Of a stretch of DNA of 39,235 nucleotides, positions 36,757 to 39,235 are shown one piece after another (within the stretch, counting starts at the first letter, position 1; the number at the start of each line of letters is the position of its first letter). The stretch covers positions 126,001 through 165,235 of the forward strand of contig JAQGDQ010000493.1 of assembly GCA_030141605.1 (NCBI GenBank). The letters run 5' to 3'. Below the pieces are notes generated by a model. It worked only from the letters and a program-made list of their open reading frames with translations, had not been told where the DNA came from and ran no database searches. This DNA comes from Tubiluchus corallicola. Its lineage: Eukaryota; Priapulida; Priapulimorpha; Priapulimorphida; Tubiluchidae. The position numbers and the translations under genes are program-made.

Positions 36757-37288
36757 GAATATTGCATTTAGCGCGTTGGCAATATCTTTGGGTTTTGTAA
36801 TAACAGTGTTGTTGATCTTAATTTCGTCAACACGCGTTAGTTTGTTACGGCATTTATTTATTACATTGTTAATAATTTTCCATTTTTCTTTGGTATTTGT
36901 TGCGTTTTTACATTGTTGTTGTATATGTTTATTTTTCAAGCATTTATTAAGATTATTAAATTGATTTCTCTTTTTTTATAATTGTTATGATTGTTTTTAG
37001 TTTTGTTCTTTTCCCATATATTATACATTCTGTTTTTCGCTATTCTTAGTTTGTCAAGTTCAGGTGTTGTCCAGGTACTTTCGTTATTGAGTTTGCTTTG
37101 TTGTGGGATTTGCTTTACGTTTTTATATGGTGCATGTACATTAAGGCAATATTCGACATTATATGTCAGAATATTAACTTGTGTATCTATTTTATCAGTC
37201 ATATATATGGAGGTCCAGTTCATTTTTGCTAAGTCGATTAAGTATGAATGTTTGTTGTATTGGGCGTAGTCTCTCATTAAATGCCAGA
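35032..37288 (-). pseudogene. ORF2 fragment, linker plus reverse transcriptase (minus-strand copy)
   Basis: From the 5' end, the linker frame (37288-36936) reads RDYAQYNKHSYLIDL, HAPYK and TWTTPELDKLRIAKNRMYNI, the usual region between endonuclease and RT. A 7-A run at 36971-36977 shifts the frame by one base; with six A's the linker would run on into the RT frame. The RT frame is then uninterrupted to the stop at 35032. Counting from the Met at 36939: NYRPIS 171-176, QFGFRKHHST 207-216, FLDLSKAFDSINH 241-253, RGIPQGTLLGPLLF 299-312, catalytic YADD 331-334. All catalytic aspartates are present. A C-terminal segment (NYALRYIAGY, then SLPLQVKQIKSLSAFKTKLK) ends it. It lacks the endonuclease and its true start, so it is not autonomous. 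Confidence 0.85.
36757..37288. other. Spacer (532 bp) between the inverted arms
   Basis: This belongs to the minus-strand element (linker and N-terminal side of RT) and has no counterpart in the plus-strand copy. The plus-strand open frame that runs through 37181-37288 into the right copy is antisense read-through, not native coding sequence. Confidence 0.75.
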
Positions 37289-39013
37289 CTGAATTTTGGA
37301 AATTTTAAGGGAGTGGCTTCTCATATTAGCAATAATATAATTAATAAATTAAAAAACAAATCGTCTAACACAGTATTCTCATTCAAAAGCGTCACAGTAG
37401 GAGAAATTAACGACATATTAAATAACCTAAGTTCCAACAAAGGGAGTGGACCATCAGATATTCCTATCAAAATTCTAAAAGATAGCGCTTCTGTAATAGC
37501 CCCGCATATGACTTACATTGCTAATCAGATAATTATGAGAGGCGAATTTCCAACGGTATGTAAAATGGCAAACGTGACTCCAATCCATAAAAAAGATCCA
37601 AAATGTGATCCCATGAATTATCGCCCAATTTCCGTAATCCATTGTTTCGGCAAAGTTTGGGAAAGGGTAATTTATGATCAGATAAATTCATATGTAAATA
37701 AACATGAACTTTTATCAAAACATCAGTTTGGCTTCCGTAAACACCATTCAACCATTGACGCCCTAATACACACAACAGAAAATTGGAGACATAGTTTAGA
37801 CAACAAGCAATACATTTTAGCAGCATTTTTGGATTTAAGTAAAGCTTTCGATAGCATTAATCACGAACTACTTTACGATAATTTAAAACAAATCGGATTA
37901 GATTCGATATCGTTAAAACTGATACAAAATTATCTCAAAGATAGACAACAACGAGTAAAGTTAGATACAACCAACTTTTCTGACTGGGCCACGTTAAACA
38001 GAGGTATACCGCAAGGAACACTACTAGGTCCGTTATTATTTTGCCTATATATAAACAACATATCCAGTGTATTAAAACACTCACAAATAACGCAATACGC
38101 TGATGACACTACAATCTACATAGCCCATGAAAATGTCCAAACTGCAAAAAATTATTTAGAAGAAGATATAAAAAATATAAATATGGCATTTAGTCATTAC
38201 AAGCTAAAAATGAATAATGACAAAACAGAATTCATGATACTGTCACCCTCATTAAATACTAATGATGCATCATCAACCACTTTGACAATAGATAATGCTG
38301 TAATCAAACAAACTAACAATGTTAAATTCCTGGGCATACAAGTAGACAATAATCTTTCATGGGATGATCACTTTAATAACATATACACAAAAATGGCATC
38401 TAGCACATCATATCTCCGACAAGTTAAAGGGCAACTAACAAAGGAAACTAAAACACTAATATATAAAACTTTAGTTCTACCACACTTCTTATATGGATGT
38501 ACGCTACTTCAAAAAACCAAAAGAGAAAATTACTTAAAATTAAATCTCCTTCAAAACTATGCATTGAGATTGATAGCTGGGTACTCATACAAACACAAGG
38601 CAGGTAGACAAAAATTCAAAGCTTCAACAACTAACCTGAGAAAAACTTTAAAATTCCCAATCATTGAAGCACACAAAGAATATTTTACTCTGCTTTTTAT
38701 ATTTAAATACATTAACAACATCAGCAAACCATTCCAGAATAACAGATTTACCTTTTTTCCAAATCCTATCGTTAATTCCAGAACAAGCAATCTAAAACAA
38801 ATTAGGACAAATACCCACTATGGAACGAACTCTGTAATCAAACAAGCAATTTTACTTTGGAATTCTCTACCATTACAGGTTAAACAAATCAAGTCCCTAT
38901 CAGCATTTAAAACAAAATTAAAATCACTAATATTAACCAGATATGAAATACCATCACACCAGTACGACAACATACACACTAATTCCGAATTCATATACCC
39001 ACGGCCATATTAA
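37289..39013 (+). pseudogene. ORF2 fragment, reverse transcriptase (plus-strand copy)
   Basis: About 574 codons are open from the junction to the stop, with no break. They include NYRPIS, QFGFRKHHST, FLDLSKAFDS, RGIPQGTLLGPLLF and YADD (codons 38096-38107). Compared with the minus copy the protein differs at two places that I can see: NFGNFKG for NLGNFKG at the very start, and LRLIAGY for LRYIAGY near 38570. There is no start codon of its own, no endonuclease and no linker. Any ATG upstream of 37289 is antisense sequence of the other copy. Confidence 0.85.
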
Positions 39014-39049
39014 TTAAATCATAGTTTTTTTTTTATATTTTTTGTGTAT
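37289..39049 (+). repeat. Right arm of 1.76-kb near-perfect inverted repeat
   Basis: Pairs with 34997-36756; coordinates of paired bases sum to 74045 over most of the arm. Similarity falls off sharply after GTGTAT at 39044-39049. Confidence 0.9.
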
Positions 39050-39214
39050 AGTTGTAAATATGTTTGATTTTATTCGTCATTACTGCACAGTAGTTTAGAT
39101 TGCACTGACGCATTTGCCTTCAGCAGTGTAAGTTTTTATTAACTAACACTGATTGATTATCTCTATAAAGTTTTTATCAGTGATTATCAATGTTTTTAAT
39201 GGCAAATAAAGATT

Positions 39215-39234
39215 ATTATATATATATATATATA
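39215..39234. repeat. (TA)n tail at window edge
   Basis: TTATTATATATATA... follows AATAAAGA at the end of the plus-strand retrotransposon copy. It may be its microsatellite tail, or the point where an assembly stopped. Confidence 0.7.
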
Positions 39235-39235
39235 C

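Larger units (their letters stand above)
34803..37288 (-). mobile_element. Non-LTR retrotransposon, CR1/Jockey group, 5'-truncated, minus-strand copy
   Basis: The copy runs on the minus strand from a truncated 5' end at about 37288 (endonuclease-RT linker) through the RT and C-terminus (stop at 35032) to a 3' UTR ending near 34803 with ATGGCAAGTAAAGTTTAG. The RT has the motif order and GIPQGTLLGPLLF / YADDTTIY blocks of the CR1/Jockey group. I cannot place it in a named clade (Daphne, Crack, CR1 and so on) without alignment. The endonuclease domain and ORF1 are missing. No A-rich or microsatellite tail is evident at 34803, unlike the partner copy. Confidence 0.85.
37289..39234 (+). mobile_element. 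Non-LTR retrotransposon, CR1/Jockey group, 5'-truncated, plus-strand copy
   Basis: The plus-strand partner starts abruptly within the N-terminal side of the RT at 37289, runs to the stop at 39011-39013, and has a 3' UTR to 39214 with AATAAA at 39205-39210, followed by a (TA)n tail at the window edge. Up to 39049 it is almost identical to the minus copy. Beyond that the 3' UTRs share only scattered blocks, such as TGATTGAT.ATCTC and ATCAGTGATTATCAATG. The element therefore belongs to the same family but carries a different 3' UTR subtype. Confidence 0.85.

Noticed and set aside
37181-37288. ATG at 37181 as the start of the plus-strand RT protein
   Set aside because: These 108 bases are antisense to the linker of the minus-strand copy; native homology begins at 37289.
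34803-39234. L1-style twin-priming inversion
   Set aside because: Twin priming inverts the 5' part against the 3' part of one element. Here both arms hold the same RT-to-stop segment and each has its own 3' UTR.

Overview
This is eukaryotic, almost certainly animal, nuclear DNA. It is AT-rich and mostly non-coding, with decayed retrotransposon tails, foldback elements, simple repeats, split-looking exons with polypyrimidine-AG acceptors, and no bacterial-style operons. The transposon mix (CR1/Jockey-group and L2-like non-LTR elements, TTAA-flanked and foldback MITEs) and many TAGGCCTAC words suggest an invertebrate. I cannot name the species. No rRNA, tRNA gene, CRISPR or bacterial element was recognised. 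LAYOUT. 1-3000: short open frame of unknown meaning, a decayed L2-like retrotransposon tail with its 3' hairpin and ATT tail, and an 85-bp tandem repeat carrying two DR5-type TGACCT pairs. 3000-7460: mostly empty, with one doubtful RT scrap and a clear ORF2 C-terminal fragment of another non-LTR element. 7467-10130: two copies of a ~315-bp dispersed repeat, each ending at a microsatellite. 10529-17174: three inverted-repeat elements (a 118-bp foldback, a 2.5-kb element with ~450-bp terminal inverted repeats, a 549-bp MITE between TTAA sites) and a possible tRNA-derived SINE. 17175-22842: little except a CpG-rich, promoter-like block at 20280-21175. 22843-30252: a long GA microsatellite, a third RT C-terminal fossil and a near-fully palindromic 293-bp MITE. 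30495-33640 (minus strand): the best host gene candidate. A long terminal exon (287 codons, acidic then R/H/Y/S-rich) has a strong acceptor and a poly(A) signal. Three small upstream exons can be joined in phase to it, but only tentatively. 34803-39235: the most striking structure. Two copies of a CR1/Jockey-group retrotransposon stand head to head as a 1.76-kb, nearly perfect inverted repeat around a 532-bp spacer. HOW THE PARTS RELATE. The two retrotransposon arms differ by only about three substitutions and small T-run indels as far as I could compare by eye, yet their 3' UTRs are clearly different. The identity stops abruptly just after the ORF, which argues against simple duplication of one locus. 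Gene conversion between arms, template switching during target-primed reverse transcription, or an assembly join are the alternatives. Both arms keep an uninterrupted RT frame, but neither has the endonuclease domain, so neither is autonomous as seen.
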